NCBI RefSeq assembly: GCF_039539485.1
Contig: NZ_BAABDF010000007.1
Location: 806,001 to 870,000, forward strand
DNA length: 64,000 nt
Direction: 5' to 3'
From: Celeribacter arenosi
GTDB taxonomy: Bacteria; Pseudomonadota; Alphaproteobacteria; Rhodobacterales; Rhodobacteraceae
Shown here one piece after another: positions 15,888 to 24,548 of this stretch. Each line of letters opens with the position of its first letter. The stretch's first letter is position 1. Position numbers and translations under genes: made by a program. The notes beneath the pieces were generated by a model. The model saw only the letters and a list, made by a program, of their open reading frames with translations. It was not told the origin of the DNA and did not search any database.

Positions 15888-16618
15888 CCCATTCCGATTT
15901 CACTGCCACCCCCGATCTGCCCGCCATCTCGACCGCTGATCTCACCCCCATCGACCCTGCGTTCTTCGCCGCCCCGGATGACGACCACCACGCCCCGCGC
16001 ATCGCCATCCTCTACGGATCCCTGCGCGACCGCTCCTATTCCCGCCTCGCCGCAGAGGAGGGCGGGCGCATCCTCACCGCGCTCGGCGCAGACGTGCGCT
16101 ATTTCGACCCCCGCGACCTGCCACAGGTCGATACCTCCCCTGAAAACCACCCCAAAGTGGCCGAGCTGCGCGAGCTGGCGATCTGGGCAGAGGGCATGGT
16201 CTGGTCATCCCCCGAACGCCACGGCGCCATGACCGGCCTGATGAAATCCCAGATCGACTGGCTCCCCCTCTCGATGGGCGGCATCCGCCCGACCCAGGGC
16301 AAAACGCTCGCCATCATGCAGGTCTCCGGCGGTTCGCAATCCTTTAACGCCCTCAACCAGATGCGCATTCTGGGCCGCTGGATGCGCATGGTGACGATCC
16401 CCAACCAATCCTCGGTGGCGCGCGCATGGGATGAATTCGACGCCAAGGGCCGCATGAAACCCTCGCCCTATCTCGCCCGCATCACCGATGTCATGGAGGA
16501 GCTGGTCAAATTCACGTATATGACCCGTGGCCGCTCCGCCGTGCTCACCGACCGCTACTCCGAGCGCGTCGAAAGCGCGGCCAAACTGTCTGCGCGCGTC
16601 AATCAACCGGCTTTATAG
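15884..16618 (+). CDS. arsH: ArsH, NADPH-dependent FMN flavoprotein
   Basis: 244-residue flavodoxin-like protein; characterised ArsH proteins are NADPH-FMN reductases that oxidise trivalent organoarsenicals. The phosphate-binding loop is ILYGSLRDRSYSRLAAEE; WSSPERHGAMTGLMKSQIDW and GKTLAIMQVSGGSQSFNALN are ArsH hallmarks. Its start overlaps arsC (ATGA). The last 20 bases overlap the convergent WYL regulator gene. Confidence 0.94.
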   Translation: MTHSDFTATPDLPAISTADLTPIDPAFFAAPDDDHHAPRIAILYGSLRDRSYSRLAAEEGGRILTALGADVRYFDPRDLPQVDTSPENHPKVAELRELAIWAEGMVWSSPERHGAMTGLMKSQIDWLPLSMGGIRPTQGKTLAIMQVSGGSQSFNALNQMRILGRWMRMVTIPNQSSVARAWDEFDAKGRMKPSPYLARITDVMEELVKFTYMTRGRSAVLTDRYSERVESAAKLSARVNQPAL

Positions 16619-17315
16619 GCCCCGTGTAGGGCGCGCGCGCCTCCAGCCGCGCAATATAGTCGCGCAACAGGGGCACGCGGCGCGGGCGGAAACTCTGGCG
16701 GGTGCGCGTCGCGCTCCGGATATGGGCGGCGATGAACATGCGAAAATCCTCGCGCAGACAACACCACGCCAAGACCATCACCGTGTGCTCCAGATAGGAA
16801 ATCCCCAGCGGGAAAATCCGCCGCGCACTCTCGCGCATCTGGCGATCCACATAGACAATATCGACCGCCTCCTCGGCCCACGCCGCCTCGCGCAGCACCG
16901 ACATATCGACCGGCGGCACAGAGGGGTCATGCATCCGGTGCACCATGTTGATCGCATGGGCGGCCTGGCGTTGCTGGCGCTCCGACAGGGTGGCGATGAT
17001 CTTGACCAAGGCATCCGCCGCCGCATCCGCCAACCCCGTATCCCCGCGTTGCTGCACCTCCGAGAGACCCAGCACCAGCGCCTCGATCTCCAACTGCGAA
17101 AACGTCTGCGGGGGCAGGGCGGGGTCCTCGGTCATGGTATAGCCCAATCCCGCCTCCCCCTCGATGCGCGCCCCGGCCGCACGCAGCGCATCAATGTCGC
17201 GATAGATCGTGCGCTCGCTCACCTCCATCGACGCGGCCAAACGGGCGGCGGTCACCGGCGGGGTCAATCCGCGGATCAGATGGAGCAGGCGAAAGAGGCG
17301 GTCGGTTTTGGGCAT
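16599..17315 (-). CDS. YafY-type HTH/WYL transcriptional regulator
   Basis: 238 residues. An N-terminal winged helix (RLFRLLHLIRGLTPPVTAAR, then SERTIYRDIDALRAAG) is followed by a C-terminal WYL-type ligand domain (about residues 135-225, VDIVYVDRQMRESARRIFPL, LEHTVMVLAWCCLREDFRMF). Such regulators often control neighbouring genes; it diverges from the glutathione S-transferase gene 88 bases away, the likeliest target. Its 3' end overlaps arsH. Confidence 0.88.
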   Translation of the reverse strand: MPKTDRLFRLLHLIRGLTPPVTAARLAASMEVSERTIYRDIDALRAAGARIEGEAGLGYTMTEDPALPPQTFSQLEIEALVLGLSEVQQRGDTGLADAAADALVKIIATLSERQQRQAAHAINMVHRMHDPSVPPVDMSVLREAAWAEEAVDIVYVDRQMRESARRIFPLGISYLEHTVMVLAWCCLREDFRMFIAAHIRSATRTRQSFRPRRVPLLRDYIARLEARAPYTGPIKPVD

Positions 17316-17402
17316 GGCGTCACTCTAGGCGATCACTCCTGACAGATTTTGGCAAGAGGGTCATGTCATTCTCTCCCCATCAATCTAACACAGGAGCCCC
17401 CC

Positions 17403-18032
17403 ATGCTGACCCTCTACCATTCCCCCCATTCACGTTCGACACGCATCGTGGCCCTCATCGCGGCACTGGACGCCCTCGACAAAGTCGACATCAAACCGGT
17501 CCATATCAAACGCAACGACGGCTCGGGCCACGCCGATCCCGCCAACCCGCACCCCGATGGCAAAGTCCCCCTTCTGGTCACCGAGGATGGCGAGGAAATC
17601 CGTGAATCCAACGCGATTATGCTCTACCTCACCGACCACTTCGCCGCCGGCGGTCCCGGTGTCGGGCAAAAGGGTCGCGGCACCTACCTCGGCTGGCTGG
17701 CGTGGTATGGCAATGTGTTCGAACCGGTCCATGTGCTGACCTTCGCGCAGGCCGAACACCCGATCTTCACCGCCACATGGCGCGGCGTGACAGAGGCGGT
17801 CGCGGCGCTTGAAACCGCGCTGTCTGACGGGCGTCCCTATCTCATGGGCGACAGCATTACTGCCGCCGACATGATCATCGTGTCGACCTATTTCTGGTTC
17901 CCCGATGGCGTGCCGGACGTGCCGGTGATCCGCGACTGGGTGGCGCGCTGCGCCGATCATCCCGCCTTCAAAACGGCCAATGCCTATGATCTGGACGCGC
18001 TCGTCACTCTCGGCCTTGCCGAACCGGCCTGA
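17403..18032 (+). CDS. Glutathione S-transferase family protein
   Basis: 209 residues. N-terminal thioredoxin-fold domain with LTLYHSPHSRSTRIVALIA, the cis-Pro region GKVPLLVTEDGEEIRESNAI and LYLTDHF; C-terminal helical domain with YLMGDSITAADMIIVSTYFW, the GST N-capping box pattern. Substrate unknown. AGGAG lies before the ATG chosen (MLTLYHSP). Probably controlled by the divergent WYL regulator. The GFA gene follows after 40 bases. Confidence 0.88.
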   Translation: MLTLYHSPHSRSTRIVALIAALDALDKVDIKPVHIKRNDGSGHADPANPHPDGKVPLLVTEDGEEIRESNAIMLYLTDHFAAGGPGVGQKGRGTYLGWLAWYGNVFEPVHVLTFAQAEHPIFTATWRGVTEAVAALETALSDGRPYLMGDSITAADMIIVSTYFWFPDGVPDVPVIRDWVARCADHPAFKTANAYDLDALVTLGLAEPA

Positions 18033-18072
18033 GCCTGAGAGGGTTCCCCGAAACCACCACTCGGGGGACCCC

Positions 18073-18456
18073 ATGCCAGATGCATCCTGCCTGTGCGGCG
18101 CTGTCACCATCGCCATCAAAGGCCCGCTGGAACGGCTCTCGGCCTGCCATTGCACCCAATGCCGCAAACACTCGGGCCACTACTGGGCCGCGACCACCAT
18201 GCCCCTCACGCAAATCACCTACAGCGGCCCCGTGACATGGTTTCGATCCTCCCCCGCCGCACAGCGCGGCTTTTGCGCCACCTGCGGATCAACCCTGTTC
18301 TGGAAACCCGACGGGCAGGACCACATGTCGATCTCGCTCGGCCTGTTCGACACAGCCACCGGCATCACACCGGGGCCAAACGGCCTCACCCATATCTTCA
18401 CCGCCTCAAAAGGCGACTATTACGACCTGCCCCCAGATGAGGCACAGGACCCCTAA
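18073..18456 (+). CDS. GFA/CENP-V-family zinc protein
   Basis: 127 residues with the zinc-binding Cys pattern of the GFA (glutathione-dependent formaldehyde-activating) family: SCLCGAVTIAI, then ACHCTQCRKHSGHYWA and FCATCGSTLFWK. The name comes from a Paracoccus enzyme; most members have no proven reaction. It follows a GST gene, which fits a thiol-adduct role without proving one. Its TAA overlaps the stop of the convergent methyltransferase. Confidence 0.9.
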   Translation: MPDASCLCGAVTIAIKGPLERLSACHCTQCRKHSGHYWAATTMPLTQITYSGPVTWFRSSPAAQRGFCATCGSTLFWKPDGQDHMSISLGLFDTATGITPGPNGLTHIFTASKGDYYDLPPDEAQDP

Positions 18457-19064
18457 AGCCGCTCGAACCGCGAAAACTGGAACTTCTGCGACCCGCCGCG
18501 CGGCGTGGCATGATCGACATGACAGCTCTCGACCAAGCGGAACGACGGCCCGATCACCTCTGCGAGAGCCGCAGGGCTATAGCGCACCACCGGCAATCCC
18601 GAACACATCGTCGGCCCGTCCGCGTCAAAGGTCGCAATCACCGCCTGCGCGCCTCGGGGCAGGGCGGTCTCCATGCGCGCCACATAGGCCGCACGATCCC
18701 CCGCATCGGTGAGGAAATGGAACGCCGCACGATCATGCCAGAGCGCATAGGCCCGATCGGGCACCCATTGCGTAATATCGCCCGCGACCGTCTCGACAAA
18801 AATCGCCTGCGCCTCCAGCCGCGCCACCAATGCCGCGAGCGCACTCGCCGACAGATCGAGCGCGGTGATATCGGTGAACCCCGCCGCGATCAGATGATCG
18901 ACCAGAAATCCCGCCCCCGCACCGACATCGAGAACCGGCGCACCGCGCGGCGTGCCCGCCCGCGCAATCATGTCCAGAGAGGCATCGGGGCGCTCCTGAT
19001 ACCAACTGACGTGCGTGGGATCCTTATCCGCATAAACCGTGTCCCAGTGATCTGAACGCGTCAT
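18453..19064 (-). CDS. Class I SAM-dependent methyltransferase
   Basis: 203 residues. Motif I is VLDVGAGAGFLVDHLI, preceded by HVSWYQERPDASLDMI, a pattern of small-molecule methyltransferases. Post-motifs ITALDLSASALAAL and YALWHDRAAFHFL follow. Start: ATG of MTRSDHWDTVY, seven bases after GGGAGG; upstream in-frame residues look non-coding. Substrate unknown; convergent with the GFA gene. Confidence 0.88.
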   Translation of the reverse strand: MTRSDHWDTVYADKDPTHVSWYQERPDASLDMIARAGTPRGAPVLDVGAGAGFLVDHLIAAGFTDITALDLSASALAALVARLEAQAIFVETVAGDITQWVPDRAYALWHDRAAFHFLTDAGDRAAYVARMETALPRGAQAVIATFDADGPTMCSGLPVVRYSPAALAEVIGPSFRLVESCHVDHATPRGGSQKFQFSRFERL

Positions 19065-19110
19065 CGTTCCCTCCCATATTCCGCAGTTCGAATATGATGG
19101 CCGAACCCAC

Positions 19111-19145
19111 AGCAAAGAAAAAGCCCCGATTTTCACCGGGGCTTT
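19111..19145 (-). terminator. Intrinsic terminator of acnA
   Basis: AAGCCCCG and CGGGGCTT make an 8-bp stem with an 8-base loop; on the minus strand TTTCTTT follows. It lies 25 bases beyond the acnA stop and just upstream of the methyltransferase start. Confidence 0.85.
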
Positions 19146-19169
19146 CCAAATCACATATGTCGCGCGGGC

Positions 19170-21857
19170 TTACGCCTTGGCGAGGTTACGCAGCACGTAG
19201 TGCAACACGCCACCGTTCTCGATGTATTCGATCTCCGGCGCGGTATCGATCCGGCACTTGACCGCAATCGTCTTGGTCGTGCCATCGGCGTAGGTGATCT
19301 CCGCGTTCAACGTCTCCAGCGGTTTCACGCTATCCAGACCCATAATCGTGACCGTCTCCGACCCCGTCAGACCCAGAGATTTGCGCGAATCCCCACCGGT
19401 GAATTCGAACGGAACCACACCCATCCCGACGAGGTTCGAGCGGTGAATACGCTCGAAACTCTCCGCGATGACCGCCTTCACACCCAAGAGCGCTGTGCCC
19501 TTGGCCGCCCAGTCACGCGAGGACCCCGCACCATATTGCTCACCGGCAAAAATCACGAGCGGTGTGCCCGCTTCTTGATAGGCCATGGAGGCATCGTAGA
19601 TCGCTGCCTGCTGACCGTCGGGACCCTTGGTGTAGCCGCCCTCAACCCCATCGAGCATCTCGTTCTTGATGCGGATGTTGGCGAATGTGCCGCGCATCAT
19701 GATCTCGTGGTTGCCGCGACGCGACCCGTAGGAGTTGAACTCGCGCACAGGCACCTGACGCTCGATCAGATACTGACCCGCAGGCGTGGTCTGGGCAAAG
19801 GAACCGGCCGGAGAAATGTGGTCGGTGGTGACCATATCGCCGAGGATCGCCAGAACCTTGGCATCCTTGACGTTGTGGATCGTGCCCTTTTGCGCCGACA
19901 TCCCCTGGAAGTAGGGCGGGTTCTGGATGTAGGTGGAATGCACCGGCCAGTCGTAGGTCTCGCCGCCGGACACTTCCACGGCCTGCCATTTCTCGTCGCC
20001 TTTGAACACGTCTGCGTATTTCTTCACAAACGCATCGCGGGTGACGACTTTTTCGACCAGATCGGCAATCTCTTTATCGGTCGGCCAGATGTCCTTGAGG
20101 TAGACGTCATTGCCATCCTTGTCCTGACCCAGAGGCTCCGACGTCAGATCGATGTTCATGTCACCGGCCAGCGCATAGGCCACCACGAGGGGCGGCGAGG
20201 CGAGGTAGTTGGCACGCACATCAGGCGAAATACGACCCTCGAAGTTGCGGTTACCCGACAGAACAGAGGTCGCGACCAGATCGCCCTCGGCAATCGCGGC
20301 CGAAATCTCGGGCTGGAGCGGACCGGAGTTGCCGATACAGGTCGTACACCCGTAACCTACGAGGTCGAACCCGATCGCATCCAGATCGGCCTGCAGATTC
20401 GCAGCCTCCAGATACTCGGTCACAACCTGCGATCCCGGTGCCAGCGATGTCTTCACCCATGGCTTGCGGTTCAGACCCAGCGCGCGCGCTTTACGCGCCA
20501 CCAGACCGGCCCCGATCATCACATAGGGGTTGGATGTGTTGGTGCACGACGTGATCGAGGCGATCACAACCTTGCCCGACGTCATCTCGTAGTTTTCACC
20601 CTTCACCGGAACGGCTTTGGCCATGTCACGCTTGAAGGTCTCTTTCATTTCCTTGGCAAAGGCTTCCTTCGCACCGGTCAGCGCGAGGTAATCCTGAGGA
20701 CGCTTTGGTCCGGAAATGGCGGGAACGATCTCGCCCATATCCAACTCGAGGGTCGAGGAATAGACCGGCGCATAATCCGCACCGCGCCAGAACCCGTTCT
20801 CTTTGGCATAGGCTTCAACCAGAGCAATACGATCCTCGTCACGACCCGTCTGACGCAGGTAGCGCAGCGTCTCGTCATCGATCGGGAAGAACCCGCAGGT
20901 CGCGCCATATTCCGGCGCCATGTTGGCGATCGTGGCACGCTGCGCCAGCGGCAGACGATCCAAACCGTCACCGTAGAATTCAACGAATTTGCCAACCACA
21001 CCGTGTTCGCGCAGCAATTCGACGACCTTCAACACGAGATCCGTGCCGGTGGTGCCTTCGACCATCGCGCCGGTCAGCTTGAAACCCACAACTTCGGGGA
21101 TCAGCATCGAAATCGGCTGGCCGAGCATCGCAGCCTCGGCCTCGATCCCGCCAACACCCCAACCGAGAACGGCCGCGCCGTTGACCATGGTGGTGTGGCT
21201 GTCGGTGCCAACCAATGTGTCCGGATAAGCCACCTGAACACCGTCCTGATCGGCATCGGTCCAAACCGTCTGCGACAGATACTCGAGGTTCACCTGGTGA
21301 CAAATGCCCGTGCCCGGGGGCACAACGCGGAAGTTTTCAAACGCCGACTGACCCCATTTGAGGAACTGGTAGCGCTCCATATTGCGCTCGTACTCGCGGT
21401 CCACGTTCATCTGGAACGCGCGCGGGTTGCCGAATTCGTCGATCATCACCGAGTGGTCGATCACGAGGTCAACAGGCACCAGCGGGTTGATCTTCTTGGC
21501 GTCACCACCGAGCGATTTGATCCCGTCACGCATCGCGGCGAGGTCAACAACAGCCGGCACGCCGGTGAAATCCTGCATCAACACGCGGGCAGGGCGGTAG
21601 GCAATCTCGCGCGGGTTCTTGCCGCCGTTCTTCGCCCATTCGCCAAAGGCCTTGATATCGTCGGTGGAGACGGAAAACCCGCCATCCTCGAACCGCAGGA
21701 TGTTCTCCAGAACCACTTTCAACGCGGCGGGCAGTTTCGAGAACTCTCCGAAACCGGCTTCCTGAGCGGCGGGGATGGAGTAATAGGCATATTCGGTGGT
21801 GCCGACCTTGAGGGTACGGCGTGTTTTTGCGGTATCTTGACCGACGACAACTGTCAT
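19170..21857 (-). CDS. acnA: Aconitate hydratase A
   Basis: 895-residue TCA-cycle enzyme interconverting citrate and isocitrate. The 4Fe-4S ligands are seen in ASITSCTNTSNP and VGYGCTTCIGNSGP; VGTDSHTTMVNG and the C-terminal swivel (PAGSFAQTTPAGQYL, YGSRRGNHEIMMRG, QYGAGSSRDWAAKG) are all intact. Length is normal for AcnA. GGGAGCC precedes the ATG. Monocistronic between a terminator and a 219-base divergent gap holding a near-palindrome. Confidence 0.98.
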   Translation of the reverse strand: MTVVVGQDTAKTRRTLKVGTTEYAYYSIPAAQEAGFGEFSKLPAALKVVLENILRFEDGGFSVSTDDIKAFGEWAKNGGKNPREIAYRPARVLMQDFTGVPAVVDLAAMRDGIKSLGGDAKKINPLVPVDLVIDHSVMIDEFGNPRAFQMNVDREYERNMERYQFLKWGQSAFENFRVVPPGTGICHQVNLEYLSQTVWTDADQDGVQVAYPDTLVGTDSHTTMVNGAAVLGWGVGGIEAEAAMLGQPISMLIPEVVGFKLTGAMVEGTTGTDLVLKVVELLREHGVVGKFVEFYGDGLDRLPLAQRATIANMAPEYGATCGFFPIDDETLRYLRQTGRDEDRIALVEAYAKENGFWRGADYAPVYSSTLELDMGEIVPAISGPKRPQDYLALTGAKEAFAKEMKETFKRDMAKAVPVKGENYEMTSGKVVIASITSCTNTSNPYVMIGAGLVARKARALGLNRKPWVKTSLAPGSQVVTEYLEAANLQADLDAIGFDLVGYGCTTCIGNSGPLQPEISAAIAEGDLVATSVLSGNRNFEGRISPDVRANYLASPPLVVAYALAGDMNIDLTSEPLGQDKDGNDVYLKDIWPTDKEIADLVEKVVTRDAFVKKYADVFKGDEKWQAVEVSGGETYDWPVHSTYIQNPPYFQGMSAQKGTIHNVKDAKVLAILGDMVTTDHISPAGSFAQTTPAGQYLIERQVPVREFNSYGSRRGNHEIMMRGTFANIRIKNEMLDGVEGGYTKGPDGQQAAIYDASMAYQEAGTPLVIFAGEQYGAGSSRDWAAKGTALLGVKAVIAESFERIHRSNLVGMGVVPFEFTGGDSRKSLGLTGSETVTIMGLDSVKPLETLNAEITYADGTTKTIAVKCRIDTAPEIEYIENGGVLHYVLRNLAKA

Positions 21858-21945
21858 GGGGGTGGCTCCCTTTCAACGATGGAGGGTTACGCTAAGCCGC
21901 TTTTGACGGATTGGCCGAGTCCAATCAAGGGGGGCTTGCGATTTT

Positions 21946-21965
21946 TTGTATACTATTGCACACAA
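21946..21965. promoter_or_regulatory. Near-palindrome upstream of acnA
   Basis: Arms TTGTATAC and GCACACAA around ATTG-type centre bases give a 20-bp imperfect inverted repeat about 90 bases before the acnA start, in the divergent gap. The size and TTGT ends fit a dimeric regulator (GntR- or LacI-like), but no regulator can be named. Confidence 0.3.
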
Positions 21966-22076
21966 TTTGCCGCCCATCCCCCGAAAACCCGCCAAAATCC
22001 CAGTTCTTAGACCTTAACACGGTAGAAGGTTTTCGCCTGTAGCCTGCGCACACCCCGTCATAAGGACCGCGCACCG

Positions 22077-22670
22077 ATGAAATCTGCCCTCGAACTCCTG
22101 CTGCGCGCCGCCTTTTCCCTCCTCGTGATCGCGCCGCTCCCGCTCGGGGCCACCCAGAACGATACCCGCAACTACTGGGCGCCTTACCTCGAACTGCTGA
22201 TGACCAACTATGTGTCCCTCTGGGCCCATGATCCCGTCATCATAGAGAGCCTGCGCGCGGCCAATCGCGACCACATCATCACCACCCGCGCCCAGATCGG
22301 CGACCTCGATCACGCATGGACGACGGGGCAGGCCGAGGACCTCGTGGCCGCGATACTGCAAAACCCAGCCTCGGAATTCCTGCGCAAACAATTCCCTTCC
22401 TATGACGGCGCCCTGACAGAGGCGATCCTGACCGACGAAAACGGCATCACCATCGCGATGTCCCAGAAAACCACCGACTACTGGCAGGGCGACGAGGTCA
22501 AACATGCCCACACCGTGCCCGTGGGCCCGCGCGCCATCTACGTCGGCGAAATGGAGATCGATACCTCGACGGGCGCCTATCAGGGGCAGGTCTCCATGAC
22601 CATCACCGACCCCGACACCGGTAAACCCATCGGCGCACTCACCCTCGGCATGGTCCCCGAACTGCTCTAG
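22077..22670 (+). CDS. Exported protein with PDC/CACHE-like sensor domain
   Basis: 197 residues with a hydrophobic N-terminus (LELLLRAAFSLLVIAPLPLG) then a single domain. The second half, TDYWQGDEVKHAHTVPVGP then GEMEIDTSTGAYQGQVSMT and GKPIGALTLGM, resembles the PDC sensor fold usually found fused to kinases or chemoreceptors. Here no signalling domain follows, so it may be a free-standing periplasmic ligand-binding protein. AAGGA lies ten bases before the ATG. Confidence 0.65.
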   Translation: MKSALELLLRAAFSLLVIAPLPLGATQNDTRNYWAPYLELLMTNYVSLWAHDPVIIESLRAANRDHIITTRAQIGDLDHAWTTGQAEDLVAAILQNPASEFLRKQFPSYDGALTEAILTDENGITIAMSQKTTDYWQGDEVKHAHTVPVGPRAIYVGEMEIDTSTGAYQGQVSMTITDPDTGKPIGALTLGMVPELL

Positions 22671-22772
22671 CGCGCCCCCCCGTTCTCCCCTTTGTAACGG
22701 TTTCTCTCAAAACCTTGATTGGCACCGGCGGCTCTGTCGTCTTAACTAGTCCCCACCAAGGCCGGAGACCCC

Positions 22773-23495
22773 ATGCGACACCTCAAACCCTTCCTGATGT
22801 CCTTTGCCCTCGCTTGCGCGGGCACCGTCGCACAGGCCCAAGACACCCAATCCACCCGCGTGCCCGTGGTGGTGGAACTCTTCACCTCCCAAGGCTGCTC
22901 GTCCTGCCCCCCCGCAGACGCCATGATGAACGAACTGGCCACCCGCGAAAACGTCATCGCCCTGTCGCTGCACGTCGACTACTGGGATTACATCGGCTGG
23001 AAAGACCACTTCGCCCAACCCAAATTCACCCTGCGCCAGAAAGCCTACGCAAAGGCCGCCGGCAAACGCACCATCTACACCCCCCAAATCATCGTGCAGG
23101 GCGCCGACCACGTGATCGGCAACAAACCGATGAAGCTCGCCGAACTGATCGACCGCCGCATGACGCGCGATGCACCCCCCGCCGTGGGCCTGATCGCTCG
23201 GCGCGACGGCACAACGCTCACCATCCACCTCACCCCCGTCGCAGCCGGACTGCCCGTCATGCGCGTGCAACTGGTGCGCTACAAACCCCATGAACGCGTC
23301 GCCATCGGGCGGGGCGAAAACGCGGGCCGCGAAATCGACTACTCAAATATCGTGACCGAATGGACCGTGCTGCGCGACTGGGACGGGCTCGGCCCGCTCT
23401 CCATCGAGGCCCCCGTGGCAGGCACAGACAAAGCCGCCGTCATCGTTCAGGCGAATGGCGCCGGACCGATCCTCGCCGCAACTGTCGCAAATTAG
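22773..23495 (+). CDS. DUF1223 thioredoxin-fold periplasmic protein
   Basis: 240 residues. Sec signal peptide with predicted cleavage after AQA (about residue 22). The domain opens with VVVELFTSQGCSSCPPADAM, a CxxC in a thioredoxin-like fold, and continues LSLHVDYWDYIGWKD and YTPQIIVQGADHVIG, the DUF1223 signature. Function unknown; a periplasmic redox role is inferred. Its terminator overlaps the 3' end of the convergent acyltransferase. Confidence 0.88.
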   Translation: MRHLKPFLMSFALACAGTVAQAQDTQSTRVPVVVELFTSQGCSSCPPADAMMNELATRENVIALSLHVDYWDYIGWKDHFAQPKFTLRQKAYAKAAGKRTIYTPQIIVQGADHVIGNKPMKLAELIDRRMTRDAPPAVGLIARRDGTTLTIHLTPVAAGLPVMRVQLVRYKPHERVAIGRGENAGREIDYSNIVTEWTVLRDWDGLGPLSIEAPVAGTDKAAVIVQANGAGPILAATVAN

Positions 23496-23583
23496 AGCGA
23501 ATACCTTAGCCGAATCTTCGCACAACCCTGCCATGGTCACTCCAGTGCCTCGGCCATCTTGGGTCGTTGGGGGTGATGAGTTC

Positions 23584-23609
23584 GGCGGAGCCTAGGCTCC
23601 GCCTTTTTT
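23584..23609 (+). terminator. Intrinsic terminator after DUF1223
   Basis: A perfect 20-bp palindrome (arms GGCGGAGCC / GGCTCCGCC) followed by TTTTTT. The left arm and centre are the last codons and TAG stop of the convergent acyltransferase read on the other strand. Confidence 0.88.
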
Positions 23610-24548
23610 CTGCTCGCCCGCCACTTGTGCTGCAATTTCAGGGGGATACTGGTCGGGCTTCCACCGCCTGTGGATCCAGAACCACTGCCCCATATGGCGC
23701 GCCACAATCGCCGCCAGACTATCGTTGAGCGCCTGCGTCATCTCCTCGGCGCTGCCCTTTTCAATGGGGGCCTCGACCTCGACGTGGAAACTCAACCCGT
23801 CCGCGCCCCGCACCCCGTAAATGGGCACCAAAAGCGCATCGTATTTGATCGCCATTTCCCCCGCCGACAGGGCCGTGCGCGCAGGCTTGCCGAAGAAGTC
23901 CATGTAAGGCGCTGTTTTCACGTGCAAATCGATCAGAATGCCGACCATGTTTCCCTGCGCGAGATAGCGCAGCATCCGCCCGTACCCGCCCAATCCCCGC
24001 GCAAACAAAGGCTCGGCAATCGTCGCAATCGTGCGTTCGTAATGGGCGTTAAAAAACGGGTTCTTCATCGGATTATAAAGCGCCCCGAGGGGGTACCCCC
24101 GCGCATTCAAGGCCGCGCGCGGCACGTCGTAATTGCCAAAATGCCCCGTCACCAGAACCACAGGGCGCCCCGCATCGCGCGCGGCAAACAATTGCTCAGC
24201 ACCCGCACCGCGAAACTCCACATCCTTCATCCGCTCGATGAATTCACGCCCCGAATAAATCTCGATCATCGTGCGCCCGGCATTATCCGTGACCTCGCGC
24301 GCCAGCCGCGACACCGCCGCTTCGTCCAACTCGGGATGCACGAAATTCAAATTCGCGCGCACCCGTTTGTTGTAACCCGCCAAAGGCCCCACAACCCGCG
24401 ACATCAACCAGCCCATGAACGGCACCCGCCACCGGTAGGGCAGCGCCAGAACCATCGACAACAACCCGCGCGTGACCAGATTCTCGACCCAATGGGCGCG
24501 CGAGCCCTCGATTACCGTGCCGTCCCGATCGCTGCGTTTCATCGTCAT
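23592..24548 (-). CDS. Lipid A-type lysophospholipid acyltransferase (HtrB/LpxL family)
   Basis: 318 residues. The family HX4D/E-type catalytic segment appears as VVLVTGHFGNYDVPRAAL and the acyl-acceptor region as GALYNPMKNPFFN; LIDLHVKTAPYMDFFGKPA and WFWIHRRWKP are also HtrB-like. Members add secondary acyl chains to lipid A at the inner membrane; N-terminal helix around LLSMVLALPYRW. The start at 24548 overlaps the EamA stop (ATGA), so the two are translationally coupled. Confidence 0.88.
   Translation of the reverse strand: MTMKRSDRDGTVIEGSRAHWVENLVTRGLLSMVLALPYRWRVPFMGWLMSRVVGPLAGYNKRVRANLNFVHPELDEAAVSRLAREVTDNAGRTMIEIYSGREFIERMKDVEFRGAGAEQLFAARDAGRPVVLVTGHFGNYDVPRAALNARGYPLGALYNPMKNPFFNAHYERTIATIAEPLFARGLGGYGRMLRYLAQGNMVGILIDLHVKTAPYMDFFGKPARTALSAGEMAIKYDALLVPIYGVRGADGLSFHVEVEAPIEKGSAEEMTQALNDSLAAIVARHMGQWFWIHRRWKPDQYPPEIAAQVAGEQKKGGA

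Noticed and set aside
19200..22010. 936-residue open frame antisense to acnA
   Set aside because: Same effect of codon bias on the opposite strand; composition unlike any protein (His, Arg, Asn rich).
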